Positions 35,017 through 43,816 of a stretch of DNA of 64,000 nt are shown here, piece after piece. The notes under the pieces were generated by a model that saw only the letters and a program-made list of their open reading frames with translations, had not been told where the DNA came from and searched no databases. Source of the stretch: Candidatus Heimdallarchaeota archaeon (GTDB lineage: Archaea; Asgardarchaeota; Heimdallarchaeia; Heimdallarchaeales; Heimdallarchaeaceae); contig JAHLWR010000005.1 of assembly GCA_019057815.1 (NCBI GenBank), positions 1 through 64,000 of the forward strand, given 5' to 3'. Positions within the stretch are counted from its first letter, which is position 1. Each line of letters begins with the position of its first letter. Made by a program: the position numbers and the translations under genes.

Positions 35017-36885
35017 ATGGAAGAGAGGAAAAAAGAAGATAAAATTACATACCAATGGATGTTTCCTTTCTTCATAGGACTGTTATCTATTTTACTACGT
35101 ATTCCTAAAATACCACACATATATGGATATGATGGTTTTGAAATTATCTGGATGGCCCACGCAATCAAAAACGGGGCACTCATTGGCCAGCAAACTTGGT
35201 TAATTCATCCATTATCTTATCTTGGTTTTTACCCGTTTTCCCAATATCCAGTTGGATTACCTCTAATTTTAGCGGCATTTCTTGCAATTGGGATCCCTCT
35301 AACGTTTTCACTAGTTACAATTGATATTTTGTTAACAGTAATTTGTGTTATTGGAGCATATAAACTTTCAAAGATGTTTTTCCAAAAGGAGATTTACAAG
35401 AACACCTTTTTAATCATGATTTTATTAGGAAGTAAGGATTTTTATAATTATACATACTTTACTGTGCATCCAAGAGGAGTATTGTTGGCTTTATCGCCTT
35501 GGTTCTTGTATTTTCTTTTTAAAATAAGAGATGGAAAAAAACTCGTTTCATCAATCAAACTACTAGCATTATTTAGTGTTATGATTTTGTTTTATAGAAT
35601 CTCCTGGCTATACATTATTTATTTAATACCTTTCGCATTTATGGTAATCTTTTCTGTAAAGAAAATAGAAGAATATGGAATAAGAATCCTGGGAAGTAAA
35701 GTGTTGAAGATGGTGTTCCTTTTCTCTGTAATTGGAATAATGGTTGTGGGTTTTATTATAACACCTGATTTTGATGTTTCATTACAATCCCCGATTGTTG
35801 AAAGCACAACAATAATATCACAGATTGCTACTTTGGGAATGATTTACTTCTCAAGCCTTGGAATTATATCGTTGTTTTTACCAATAGGTTTGTTATCAAT
35901 TCTCTTCATTGATAAAAGCGTATGTGCAAAAAAAAGGATGTTCTTGTTGGTTACTATACTTTTTATGGCATTATCATGGAAGATTCCCGTTTATTCAATT
36001 GTTCTCTTTTTACCAATTTATGCTTGGATTAGCGTTTTGGGGATAAAAACAAGTGTAGACATGATTGAAAAAAGGGTGAAATTTAAATATTCTGCTTACC
36101 TAATCTGCTCTTCTGTAATTTTAGGTGCAGCAGTTGTGTTTCATATAATATACTCTTTAGCCATTGTGTCTGTAAAAATCACATACTTTGTTACTTTGGG
36201 AGCAATAATAATATATGGGGTTTTTGTCGCTTTTCAAAGGTATATACTCAAAATTAGGGTAAAACATTGGATGCAGATTTTCGTCTTTTCAATAATTATT
36301 GGTAATGTTTTCTTCCTTCAGACGACTTACGAAGGACAAGAGAGGTACACTAGTTTAGGGGTGGCTCCATTCACGGTTGATTATTCGCAAAATCACATAA
36401 CAGAAGACGAACTTCTTGTGATAAACTACATAAAAACAGAGGGAATCGAAGGGATTATTATTACATCTTCAACAGCTTTAGCGAGAAGAATAGGAGGAAT
36501 GGGTTTTTTACCAACAATTCCTGGTTATCATATTGAACATCCGCTTTATTATGGTTGGGTATCAGAAAAAGAAGTCATAAATAATACACAATTCAACTTA
36601 ACAGAGTTTATTGATTCATTTAGTCTTAAATATCAAGGTGCATCTTATGAGGATTACATATTATCACAAATTAGGCATCTAAACATTACAAGGGTGACCA
36701 CAATTATTACTCTAATTTCATTAAATATTCAGTATTTCGTAGCAATAAAAAACCCTAGTGATAATTCGATCTATCCATGTTTATTTCACCCTTATGGTAA
36801 TAGTAGTTATTACATTTTTGATTCATTAAACAGATTAAATCCAACATTTAGCACCGATTATCTTGCTGTTTTTAAAATCTACTAA
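35017..36885 (+). CDS. Polytopic GT-C type glycosyltransferase-like membrane protein
   Basis: 622 aa with about ten or more membrane helices between residues 15 and 440. A soluble C-terminal domain follows. The first outer loop has an acidic motif YGYDGFEIIWMAHAIKNG (Asp-Glu near 40-43), as in ArnT/PMT-type GT-C enzymes that use lipid-linked sugars. Closest by layout are the PMT_2 or DUF-type glycosyltransferases of archaea. It would act in the outer leaflet on protein or lipid glycosylation. It converges with the epimerase gene. Confidence 0.65.
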   Translation: MEERKKEDKITYQWMFPFFIGLLSILLRIPKIPHIYGYDGFEIIWMAHAIKNGALIGQQTWLIHPLSYLGFYPFSQYPVGLPLILAAFLAIGIPLTFSLVTIDILLTVICVIGAYKLSKMFFQKEIYKNTFLIMILLGSKDFYNYTYFTVHPRGVLLALSPWFLYFLFKIRDGKKLVSSIKLLALFSVMILFYRISWLYIIYLIPFAFMVIFSVKKIEEYGIRILGSKVLKMVFLFSVIGIMVVGFIITPDFDVSLQSPIVESTTIISQIATLGMIYFSSLGIISLFLPIGLLSILFIDKSVCAKKRMFLLVTILFMALSWKIPVYSIVLFLPIYAWISVLGIKTSVDMIEKRVKFKYSAYLICSSVILGAAVVFHIIYSLAIVSVKITYFVTLGAIIIYGVFVAFQRYILKIRVKHWMQIFVFSIIIGNVFFLQTTYEGQERYTSLGVAPFTVDYSQNHITEDELLVINYIKTEGIEGIIITSSTALARRIGGMGFLPTIPGYHIEHPLYYGWVSEKEVINNTQFNLTEFIDSFSLKYQGASYEDYILSQIRHLNITRVTTIITLISLNIQYFVAIKNPSDNSIYPCLFHPYGNSSYYIFDSLNRLNPTFSTDYLAVFKIY

Positions 36886-36902
36886 GTAGTTAGGAAAATA
36901 GA

Positions 36903-37853
36903 TCAGGAGGTTGATAACCAATTGATGTAGTGTTTTATACCCCTTTTTATTGAGATTTTGGGAGACCACCCCGATTGCCTTAATTTTTTAACGTTCATAG
37001 AAGTATTAGGGACATCTCCTTTCCAACCGCCTTTCCAACCTCCACTTACATTAAAAGTAAAAGTGACATCCTTTAAATCCATTACATTAACGATCTCATT
37101 TGCAATATCAACTACTGAAATAGCTTCATCAGAGCTAACATTATAGTTATCATATCCCTTATTGATATTTTTGGATAGGTGTGTAAATGCCTCAATTGTA
37201 TCATTGATGTAAAGGTACGATTTTGTTTGTTTTCCGTCCCCAAGGATTTCAAGTTTTGAGGGGTCTTTATTCAATTTATGGAAAAAATCATACATGACAC
37301 CATGAGTAGATCGTGGACCAAAAATATTTCCCAAACGTAAGCAAACGATATTCAAATCATAGAGCGATGCAAAACTTGAACAATACATTTCAGCAGCAGC
37401 TTTAGCAGCACCATAATTGCTTATAGGTCTAAGAGGATAATTTTCAGGAGTAGGAAGTAAATCAGGTTCGCCATATATTGTTCCACTTGAACCAGCAAAA
37501 ACTAAATTTGGTATATCTTTCTTTCTCATTAATTCCAAAATATTAAAAGTACCAACAGTGTTGATTTCGAAATCAATTTGGGGATTAGTTACGCTTTTTT
37601 TTACATCAGGTTGAGCTGCTAGATGAAAAACGATGTCAAAATTTGTAGGTATAGATAGGAGATTATCTAAATCTCTAATGTCATACTGGTAAAAAGCAGT
37701 AGAGTGGGCTTTGATGTGTTTTTGAAGGTAGGTGGTAGTACCAGCTGAAAGATTATCTACAACAGTTACAATAATACCCTTTTCAACAAGGATGTCGACC
37801 AAATATGACCCAATGAAACCACAACCACCTGTGACTAAAGCGTTTATTACCAT
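36903..37853 (-). CDS. NAD-dependent nucleotide-sugar epimerase (GalE-like, SDR)
   Basis: 316 aa extended SDR. The NAD loop is TGGCGFIGSYL (about 8-18). The catalytic Ser is in SSGTIYGE (about 120) and Tyr/Lys in YGAAKAA (about 146-150). RLGNIFGPR and GDGKQTKSYLYINDT are typical of UDP-sugar 4-epimerases. Near the end the segment GGWKGGWKGDV contains a small internal repeat of a motif usually present once. It probably epimerises UDP-glucose or UDP-GlcNAc for surface glycans, which fits the GT-C neighbour. Confidence 0.88.
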   Translation of the reverse strand: MVINALVTGGCGFIGSYLVDILVEKGIIVTVVDNLSAGTTTYLQKHIKAHSTAFYQYDIRDLDNLLSIPTNFDIVFHLAAQPDVKKSVTNPQIDFEINTVGTFNILELMRKKDIPNLVFAGSSGTIYGEPDLLPTPENYPLRPISNYGAAKAAAEMYCSSFASLYDLNIVCLRLGNIFGPRSTHGVMYDFFHKLNKDPSKLEILGDGKQTKSYLYINDTIEAFTHLSKNINKGYDNYNVSSDEAISVVDIANEIVNVMDLKDVTFTFNVSGGWKGGWKGDVPNTSMNVKKLRQSGWSPKISIKRGIKHYINWLSTS

Positions 37854-37874
37854 TTGTTATTCAACCATCTAAGT

Positions 37875-39140
37875 TTATTCAATAATTTTAGCAAAATCTT
37901 CGAGTGCACTCAGGAAAATTTCAATTTCGTTTATAGTATTGTATATATAAAGAGATGCCCTTATTATTCCTTCTCCTTTAGCTGGGCTCATTCCAATTTG
38001 ATATTGGAATGGGTGCACACACATATTTCCTGCTCTCATGAGTATTTTATGCTGAGGGAGCATATCGTTGAAGTATTCTGCAATGTCATTATGGTTTATT
38101 TCAGCAGATTTTGGTCGGAATGACACTAAAGCTGTCCTTTGCTTATAATCTAAAGGACCAAGCACATCAAATTTATCAATTTCCAATATTCCCTCTAGAA
38201 GTTTCTTTGAAAAGACTTGTTCTCTTTGACGTATATTGTCCATACCTATGTTTTGAAGATAGTCTACAGCAGCACTTGCACCCATCATTCCCCCATAGTT
38301 TTGTAACCCTGCTTCGAATTTTTGGGGTGGGGGGAGGTATTTGGCTGTAATTTGTCCGTTCTCATAAATTACATCCTCAATTACATCTCCACCAACAAGA
38401 AACATATCCAATTCTTCAAGAAGATCATATTTCCCATACAAAACACCAACGCCAGTTGGACCACAAGCTTTGTGAATACTTAACACACTGAAGTCAGTAT
38501 CTAAATTTTTCACGTCTAATTTTGCATGTGGAGCATATTGAGCCTCATCAGACACAACTAATGCGCCATGATCATGTGCGATTTCAATTATTTCTTTTAG
38601 AGGGGCAATTGTTCCAGTTAAATTTGATGCATGAACAAATGAAACTATTTTAGTATTATCATCAATCTGTTTCTCAAAGTCTGCAATATCAAACGTTCCA
38701 TCATTTTTCGCACGAACTAATCTGAATTCACTACCAACCTCTTTTGAGCGTTTTAAGAAGGGTAACATACCACTGTGATGCTCAAGTGTTGTTGTAACAA
38801 TATTTTGTTCTTTCTTCAAAGGGATAGTAGCAGCAATTATGTTTAACCCTTCAGTAGCATTTCTTGTCCAAATAATCTCATTTACATCACTAGCATTAAT
38901 GAATGATGTCATTTTCTTTCTTGCTTCTTCAGTTAACAAACTTGTTTCTAACCCAAGACAATGTGTAGACCTACCAGCCCCCCCACAAGCACCCAAGTAT
39001 TTATAATAATATTCCATGGCATTCCAGACTTGAACTGGTTTAAGAGCCATACATGCTGAATCAAAATATATCAAATTTTTTCCTTCATATAATTGATTAA
39101 GAACGGGAAAATCTTTTCTGATACGAGACCAAACTACCAT
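37875..39140 (-). CDS. Class V aminotransferase, SufS-like cysteine desulfurase
   Basis: About 421 aa from ATG 39140, with AGGTG upstream; an earlier start would overlap the neighbour more. SufS/Csd pattern: YFDSACMALKP, TRNATEGLN, HHSGMLPF, VSDEAQYAPH, the PLP lysine in SIHKACGPTGVG, and a Cys in RAGNMCVHPF where SufS has RTGHHC. It would release sulfur from cysteine for Fe-S or tRNA thiolation. No sufBC are nearby. It is coupled to the small CxxC protein upstream (14-bp gap). Confidence 0.82.
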   Translation of the reverse strand: MVVWSRIRKDFPVLNQLYEGKNLIYFDSACMALKPVQVWNAMEYYYKYLGACGGAGRSTHCLGLETSLLTEEARKKMTSFINASDVNEIIWTRNATEGLNIIAATIPLKKEQNIVTTTLEHHSGMLPFLKRSKEVGSEFRLVRAKNDGTFDIADFEKQIDDNTKIVSFVHASNLTGTIAPLKEIIEIAHDHGALVVSDEAQYAPHAKLDVKNLDTDFSVLSIHKACGPTGVGVLYGKYDLLEELDMFLVGGDVIEDVIYENGQITAKYLPPPQKFEAGLQNYGGMMGASAAVDYLQNIGMDNIRQREQVFSKKLLEGILEIDKFDVLGPLDYKQRTALVSFRPKSAEINHNDIAEYFNDMLPQHKILMRAGNMCVHPFQYQIGMSPAKGEGIIRASLYIYNTINEIEIFLSALEDFAKIIE

Positions 39141-39153
39141 TTTTACACCTTTA

Positions 39154-39399
39154 TTATTTTTCATATCCTGGATCGCTAACTAGTTCCCAAATAAAGCCGA
39201 TAGAAGACCATTTTCTTTCAACGATACCTTTTTCCACCAAAGATTTACCAGCTAAAACAACATCACCGCCAGAAGCGCAACCAGCGCACAGCTTGGGGAA
39301 AAGGTCCCTCATTGCCATTATTTCTTTAGTTGATGCTGGATTCTTTTTTTGAAGTATAGCCAATACACATTCAATGTTACGATCCTTATGTTCACCCAT
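39154..39399 (-). CDS. Small winged-helix-like protein with CxxC, linked to the desulfurase
   Basis: 81 aa from ATG 39399. It reads as a small winged helix: NIECVLAILQKKNPASTKEI, a recognition helix region, then VEKGIVERKWSSIGFIWELV. In the middle is LCAGCASGGD with two Cys spaced CxxC. The gene is directly upstream of the cysteine desulfurase. It could be a redox or iron-sulfur-responsive regulator, or a sulfur acceptor. The family is not recognised. Confidence 0.6.
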   Translation of the reverse strand: MGEHKDRNIECVLAILQKKNPASTKEIMAMRDLFPKLCAGCASGGDVVLAGKSLVEKGIVERKWSSIGFIWELVSDPGYEK

Positions 39400-39475
39400 A
39401 TTTACCAAGACTATAGAAAAGGAAAATCATTTAAATCATTCTATGTGAAAGAATGTTTCTAGTAATTAATATAAT

Positions 39476-40387
39476 TCAGAAAAAATCAGATAAAGATTTT
39501 TGCCTTTTTGCTCTTAAAGCTGTATTAGTAGAAGTAAGACTGTGTCCATATATTTGTGTTAGGTGTGTGCTGTAGTAACTATTACCAACTTTTGTAACTA
39601 GTATAGCTCCCTTTGTCCCAACTATTTCACCAGCGATGCTTTTGGTTTTACTGACATCATTGATTATAGGATTAACTGTCAAAAAAGGTATCTTTCCATA
39701 ATAAGGTGCTAATTCTGTTTCTACATGTAGAATATTAGAAGGACTTGATTTGTAATCAGTTTTTTGAAGATATAAAGAAACTTTTCTTGTTAACTCTCGA
39801 AAAGTGTCAATCGATTTTTTGGAATCATAGTTAAGCTTTTTACTTTTCTGATTAACCTTAACACTTTGAGATATTCCTAAGTTTGTTGCCAAATCTCGCT
39901 CAATCTTCCTTGCTTCAATTCCATTTATTGCTCTAAAAACTTCAGTTGCCACATCTGCACCTTGATTTATCCACCTTTTAAGAGGATTAAAAGAGACTCC
40001 GACTTTTGTTTTGTCCGCAATGAGTGCTAAATATACCGAACAGGCATGTGCTTTGCAATATTCATATGCTTCCTGATTTTCTGTGCAAGTACCAAAAGGT
40101 TTAGTTGGATCACAAAGAAGGAAACATCTTTGGAAGTCTTTCTGGCTGCAACCATAACATTGATTGAATTTTTTTTCGACATTATTGAGACAGAAATGAT
40201 ACTTCTCTGAATTAATTTTGTGCCCTACACAAATTTTGTCATCTGATATTGTAACATTAAAAAATTCTTGAGGTAATAGGGGTTTCTTTATAATAGTTTT
40301 GGAATCTTTTTCTATATCGCGAAGAAAGAGAAAAGAATAGGGAGTAGTTGTTGGATCCCATTTCATTGCGATAAAATGTTCTGCCAA
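39476..40387 (-). CDS. DUF2797 family protein with a C-terminal PIP box
   Basis: 303 aa. The DUF2797 pattern is visible: a Cys-rich middle (CYGCSQKDFQRC, about 96-107) and a GIY-YIG-like segment ACSVYLALIADKTKVGVSF then RWINQGADVA. A basic C-terminal region ends in QKSLSDFF, which fits the PCNA-interacting consensus Qxx(I/L/M)xx(F/Y)(F/Y). The PIP box plus nuclease-like features suggest a DNA repair role at the sliding clamp. It is followed by the FAU-1 gene upstream on the same strand. Confidence 0.82.
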   Translation of the reverse strand: MAEHFIAMKWDPTTTPYSFLFLRDIEKDSKTIIKKPLLPQEFFNVTISDDKICVGHKINSEKYHFCLNNVEKKFNQCYGCSQKDFQRCFLLCDPTKPFGTCTENQEAYEYCKAHACSVYLALIADKTKVGVSFNPLKRWINQGADVATEVFRAINGIEARKIERDLATNLGISQSVKVNQKSKKLNYDSKKSIDTFRELTRKVSLYLQKTDYKSSPSNILHVETELAPYYGKIPFLTVNPIINDVSKTKSIAGEIVGTKGAILVTKVGNSYYSTHLTQIYGHSLTSTNTALRAKRQKSLSDFF

Positions 40388-40406
40388 CTTAATCCCTACA
40401 CCTTAC

Positions 40407-41843
40407 TTATTTAGGTAAGATAATTATGTGTTCTTTGTTTGTTCTTAATTCTTCTTGACCTTGTTCAAAGAAAGTTAAAACCTTGTTTCCAAACGCCTTA
40501 GAAATGAAACCTTGCTCTATTAAATTATCAATAGTTCCTGAATCCACTGGTTCAACAACATCATTCTTTTTAACTATAAGAAGTCCAAGATCAACATATC
40601 GAAGTTTTCCTCCACTATAGAGTTCAACTGGTGTAACAATTTTTACTGTTTCACCCACAAGTATCTCTTTACGGAAAATCTTAGTGTGAATACTCCAACT
40701 TCCTTCTTTAGTTAATATAACAACTGAATCTCCTTGATGAATACCCTCGTTAAGCGCAAAATGTTCTCCCCGAGAAGAGCGAAAACTTCTTTCAATCACC
40801 ATAACATCCTTTGACCAGTTAAGTTGTCCCAAAACACGATACGTAGGAGCTGAAATTAAGCAATATTCCTGTAAATGGAGTATTGCGTTCTCTGAAAAAT
40901 CTCTTTCCAATATTGTTTCTTTAAGAAGAGAGGTAAGTTTTGTAGAGTCAACATCGGAAGACAATTTCTCTGCAAAAGTTGTGGTTAATTTGAGTTCAGG
41001 GGAGTAAGACATAAACCAATAGTAACTTGGAAGAGTTGGAGTAATTTCATTACGAATTTCACCCAGTTTATCTTTAGCAGCCTTAACAAACACTATGTGG
41101 GCAACAGCATGACCTGGTTGTAAAATACCCGGACCATAAGAAGAACCAGAAATAAGAAGATCTAACTCTTCTGCTTGTTGAATCAAATGGTCTATGTCTG
41201 CTTGAATTGCCTCAGAAGACGATTCTACTGCGCTTGTGCGCATTATCAATCCATGATCTCGAGGTCTTAATTGCTTCCCAAGTTCGAAAAGCCTATCTCT
41301 ATCATCCTTTGATAGTTTGCGGGAAACACGAACAAAATCAGCATCTCGCTCAAGAATAACAGCTTGACCAGGAAAATGTACTGTAGTAGAACAAACTGGA
41401 AGTTGATCTTCAAAGATATTTAGACTCTTTATTTGAACAACAATTTTTTGTTCTCGTCTATACTGTGCACCAAAAAGGATTGTATTAACATTCTCCCCAA
41501 TATCAACGATAGATAGATTCTTCTGATCATTTACGTGAACTACTGTCCCATTGTAAACAGCATGTAATTGAACTGGATGTTGAATTGTAATTGCATGTGG
41601 TATGGTTTCCCGAATAAGGGAAACTATTTCTGAAACATATTCTTCATCAGCCTCAATTGAGATACCATAGCCATCCATTACATCTGAAATCTCAATTTCG
41701 CTTGGATCATACTTTTGAGGAACCTTAAACAGCTTAGACTGTTCAGAGGTAGGTTGACATAATTTGTACTTTAGATTTTCAGTAATCAATTTAATAAGGG
41801 GTATATCATAAACACTTTTAACACGAAACATTGGACTAACCAT
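40407..41843 (-). CDS. FAU-1 family RNA-binding ribonuclease (RNase E/G-like + DUF402)
   Basis: 478 aa. The N-terminal half carries an RNase E/G-like region with an S1-type strand (VYNGTVVHV, then SLSIVDIGENVNTILF), and RDADFVRVSRKLSKDDR. The C-terminal part is a DUF402 domain (YCLISAPTYRVLGQLNW, then YVDLGLLIVKK). Archaeal FAU-1 proteins bind AU-rich RNA and process 5S rRNA. ATG 41843 has GGTGAT just upstream; ATG 41831 is an alternative. Confidence 0.85.
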   Translation of the reverse strand: MVSPMFRVKSVYDIPLIKLITENLKYKLCQPTSEQSKLFKVPQKYDPSEIEISDVMDGYGISIEADEEYVSEIVSLIRETIPHAITIQHPVQLHAVYNGTVVHVNDQKNLSIVDIGENVNTILFGAQYRREQKIVVQIKSLNIFEDQLPVCSTTVHFPGQAVILERDADFVRVSRKLSKDDRDRLFELGKQLRPRDHGLIMRTSAVESSSEAIQADIDHLIQQAEELDLLISGSSYGPGILQPGHAVAHIVFVKAAKDKLGEIRNEITPTLPSYYWFMSYSPELKLTTTFAEKLSSDVDSTKLTSLLKETILERDFSENAILHLQEYCLISAPTYRVLGQLNWSKDVMVIERSFRSSRGEHFALNEGIHQGDSVVILTKEGSWSIHTKIFRKEILVGETVKIVTPVELYSGGKLRYVDLGLLIVKKNDVVEPVDSGTIDNLIEQGFISKAFGNKVLTFFEQGQEELRTNKEHIIILPK

Positions 41844-41988
41844 ACAAAATCACCATAAATAGAAGAGAAATACAAGCAATTAAAAAGTTAATGAAATAAA
41901 AGAGATGACAAAACATCAAAATTTTATTGTTTTAGATCACTTAAAAAATTAAATTTCAAAGAATAAAGCATACACAAAATAACAAAAC

Positions 41989-42071
41989 TGGAGCCAGGAC
42001 GGGGATTTGAACCCCGGCGCCAAAAGGCAGAGGCTTTCGAAGCCACCGTCATACCACTAGACTATCCTGGC
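41989..42071 (-). tRNA. tRNA-Ser (CGA)
   Basis: Read on the minus strand: acceptor GCCAGGA/TCCTGGC, D stem GTC/GAC, anticodon loop TTCGAAA (anticodon CGA), a long variable arm GCC-TTTT-GGC, T arm CGGGG-TTCAAAT-CCCCG, discriminator T and encoded CCA. The anticodon stem GTGGC/GCCTC has one T-T mismatch at 28-42. There is no intron. Confidence 0.92.
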
Positions 42072-42133
42072 CTTAGAAATCACTCGAAATAAAAAAATAA
42101 AATTAAAAAATCCTTCGCTCACAACGTGAAACC

Positions 42134-42745
42134 TCACATTCGTATATACTTAGTACTTCCACAGTCTTTACATCCTTTTATCGAGCAATTAGAACAATAA
42201 TAAACCCCACATTTAGCACATTTTGATGTTGCTTTGATACTACAAGATATACAGCTCTTTGCTTTAAGTCGACGATGAATGAAAATGAAACCATATACAC
42301 CTAAAGCGAAGGCTCCGATACCACCAGCTACTTTTATAACAATCAAAAAAACACCACCAGCTGGCGAGCTAGTTCCAGGAGTTGAATCTTTTACTATTTC
42401 AATAATTGTTGTATTATGGTATTCATAAAGAGTAATCGTTTCATCTTCTTGTGAAACGTACCACGAAATTAGATCTTTAGTTTCTCCCAATTTCATGCCA
42501 AGTAATTCATTTATGAAGTTTTCATTGAAAGAATCTGGATTAACAACAATAGTCAATGGATAGTCGGGAGTGTAGATATAGGGCTCCCAGGTTTTGTGAT
42601 CGATTATCCGTGTACAAGTTACATTAACAGTATCATTATATTCAACACCTAGTTTATCATCGTAAGATTGAACAAGAAGACTTGGAAGTATTAAGAAATT
42701 GAACATCAACAAAACTACGACTGTATAAAAGGAAACCCTTTTCAT
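42134..42745 (-). CDS. Membrane protein with FKBP-like outer domain and cytosolic zinc finger (paralogue 1)
   Basis: 203 aa. A signal peptide (about 1-26) is followed by an outer domain with FKBP-like pattern: GVEYNDTVNVTCTRII and NELLGMKLGETKDLIS, where FKBPs have VxxHYTG and LxGMxxGE. One membrane helix follows (about 128-152), then a cytosolic tail with eight Cys in CxxC pairs (CISC, CAKC, CSNC, CKDC), ending in a basic helix. The FKBP-like domain lacks the usual active-site aromatics, so peptidyl-prolyl isomerase activity is doubtful. It is paired with a similar gene just upstream on the same strand. Confidence 0.7.
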   Translation of the reverse strand: MKRVSFYTVVVLLMFNFLILPSLLVQSYDDKLGVEYNDTVNVTCTRIIDHKTWEPYIYTPDYPLTIVVNPDSFNENFINELLGMKLGETKDLISWYVSQEDETITLYEYHNTTIIEIVKDSTPGTSSPAGGVFLIVIKVAGGIGAFALGVYGFIFIHRRLKAKSCISCSIKATSKCAKCGVYYCSNCSIKGCKDCGSTKYIRM

Positions 42746-42799
42746 CGAGCTGAAAGAGAAAAGGAAACATAAAAGAATTTCGGAAACTGTCTTAATTTC

Positions 42800-43447
42800 T
42801 TACCTTTTGAAATGGATTAATGTACGGCTTTTACAAGCTGGACAACCATTAGAGTAACATCGTTCACAAAAAGCTTTGTTGCATTTTGTGCATTTTCCAA
42901 TGGCACTTTTCTTGCACACCAAGCAGCGTTTACCAAAAATCTTAGGATAATAACGATAACCAAAATAAACAAGACCTAAAACTGCACAAAAGCCCAGAAC
43001 GCCAAGACCTATTCGAAGGAAATAATAACCGAATTGACCAAGATTATCGTCCGGTTCTTCCGTCGTTGAAACACCGTTTATTTCATAAATTTCAAGATCA
43101 TAATAGTATAAAGTTTTACCCTCTAATTCAGGGTGGTAGGGATCAGAAAAAGTGAACCCTTCCTCAGGTAAGACAGTAATATCTTTAGGAGTATGAAGCG
43201 CCATTCCAATAAGAGCATTAAACAACCCTTCAGGGGTAACAATGTCTGGAACTAAGCGTTTCTTTACTGGGAATTCCCTATGATAATAATCGATAACTGC
43301 ATGATCAACTTCCAAACGATAACCGTAAGATAATAAATCTCCAATCTCAACATAAGGTGGAGCGGCTGCACACTGCTCAATATATGAGGGTAGAGTAAAA
43401 ATTATCATAGACAACAAAAATATAAGGGGAGCTTTGGTTCTAACCAT
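42800..43447 (-). CDS. Membrane protein with FKBP-like outer domain and cytosolic zinc finger (paralogue 2)
   Basis: About 215 aa from ATG 43447, chosen because a clean signal peptide follows (KAPLIFLLSMIIF). The outer domain has EIGDLLSYGYRLEV, ALIGMALHTPKDITVLPEEGF and a final strand TLYYYDLEIYEING, the FKBP fold order. A membrane helix (about 158-180) leads to CLVC, CTKC, CERC and CPAC, the same Cys plan as its neighbour at 42134. It is likely a tandem duplicate in one transcription unit with it. Confidence 0.68.
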   Translation of the reverse strand: MVRTKAPLIFLLSMIIFTLPSYIEQCAAAPPYVEIGDLLSYGYRLEVDHAVIDYYHREFPVKKRLVPDIVTPEGLFNALIGMALHTPKDITVLPEEGFTFSDPYHPELEGKTLYYYDLEIYEINGVSTTEEPDDNLGQFGYYFLRIGLGVLGFCAVLGLVYFGYRYYPKIFGKRCLVCKKSAIGKCTKCNKAFCERCYSNGCPACKSRTLIHFKR

Positions 43448-43655
43448 CAAGAGAAAAGAATCGTTTACAAATAAAAAACTATCGAATTCTTGAAAAAAAT
43501 GTAAAAACAAAAGTTACAGAGCAAAGTTGATAGAAAAATTACATAGAGTAAGAAGCGTTGCATATGTGAGGGGTTAAGTTAATCATCGATAAGTTTAAAT
43601 GAAAATTATTAAAAAAAAAATTGCACAATATGTGCCAAAAATATGAAAATAGACA

Positions 43656-43765
43656 GGGGCAGTAGTTTAGTCTGGTCAATGATCGTGGACTGTCAAGCGA
43701 GTTACAGCATCTGTAGCCAGTGCTGAACTCCATGGACCCGGGTTCAAATCCCGGCTGCCTCGCCA
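43656..43765 (+). tRNA. tRNA-Asp (GTC) with an intron
   Basis: Acceptor GGGGCAG/CTGCCTC, T arm CCGGG-TTCAAAT-CCCGG, discriminator G and encoded CCA. The 5' anticodon half GTGGA-CTGTCA and the 3' half C-TCCAT are separated by a 32-nt insert at 43696-43727. Removing it gives a loop CTGTCAC with anticodon GTC. Confidence 0.9.
43696..43727 (+). other. Intron of tRNA-Asp at position 37/38
   Basis: A 32-nt insert between A37 and C38, the canonical archaeal position. Removal restores stem GTGGA/TCCAT. The bulge-helix-bulge is not perfect by eye. Confidence 0.75.
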
Positions 43766-43816
43766 GATATATTTTCCTGATATTTTCTATTCTCAGTCTC
43801 TATTGACCTCTTATCT

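Noticed and set aside
34797-35183. A 128-codon minus-strand frame overlapping the start of the GT-C gene
   Set aside because: It is antisense to a clear membrane protein in its first 170 bases and shows no family pattern; its other half is AT-rich spacer.
43539-43733. A 64-codon minus-strand frame across tRNA-Asp
   Set aside because: It is antisense to the tRNA gene and has no protein-like composition.
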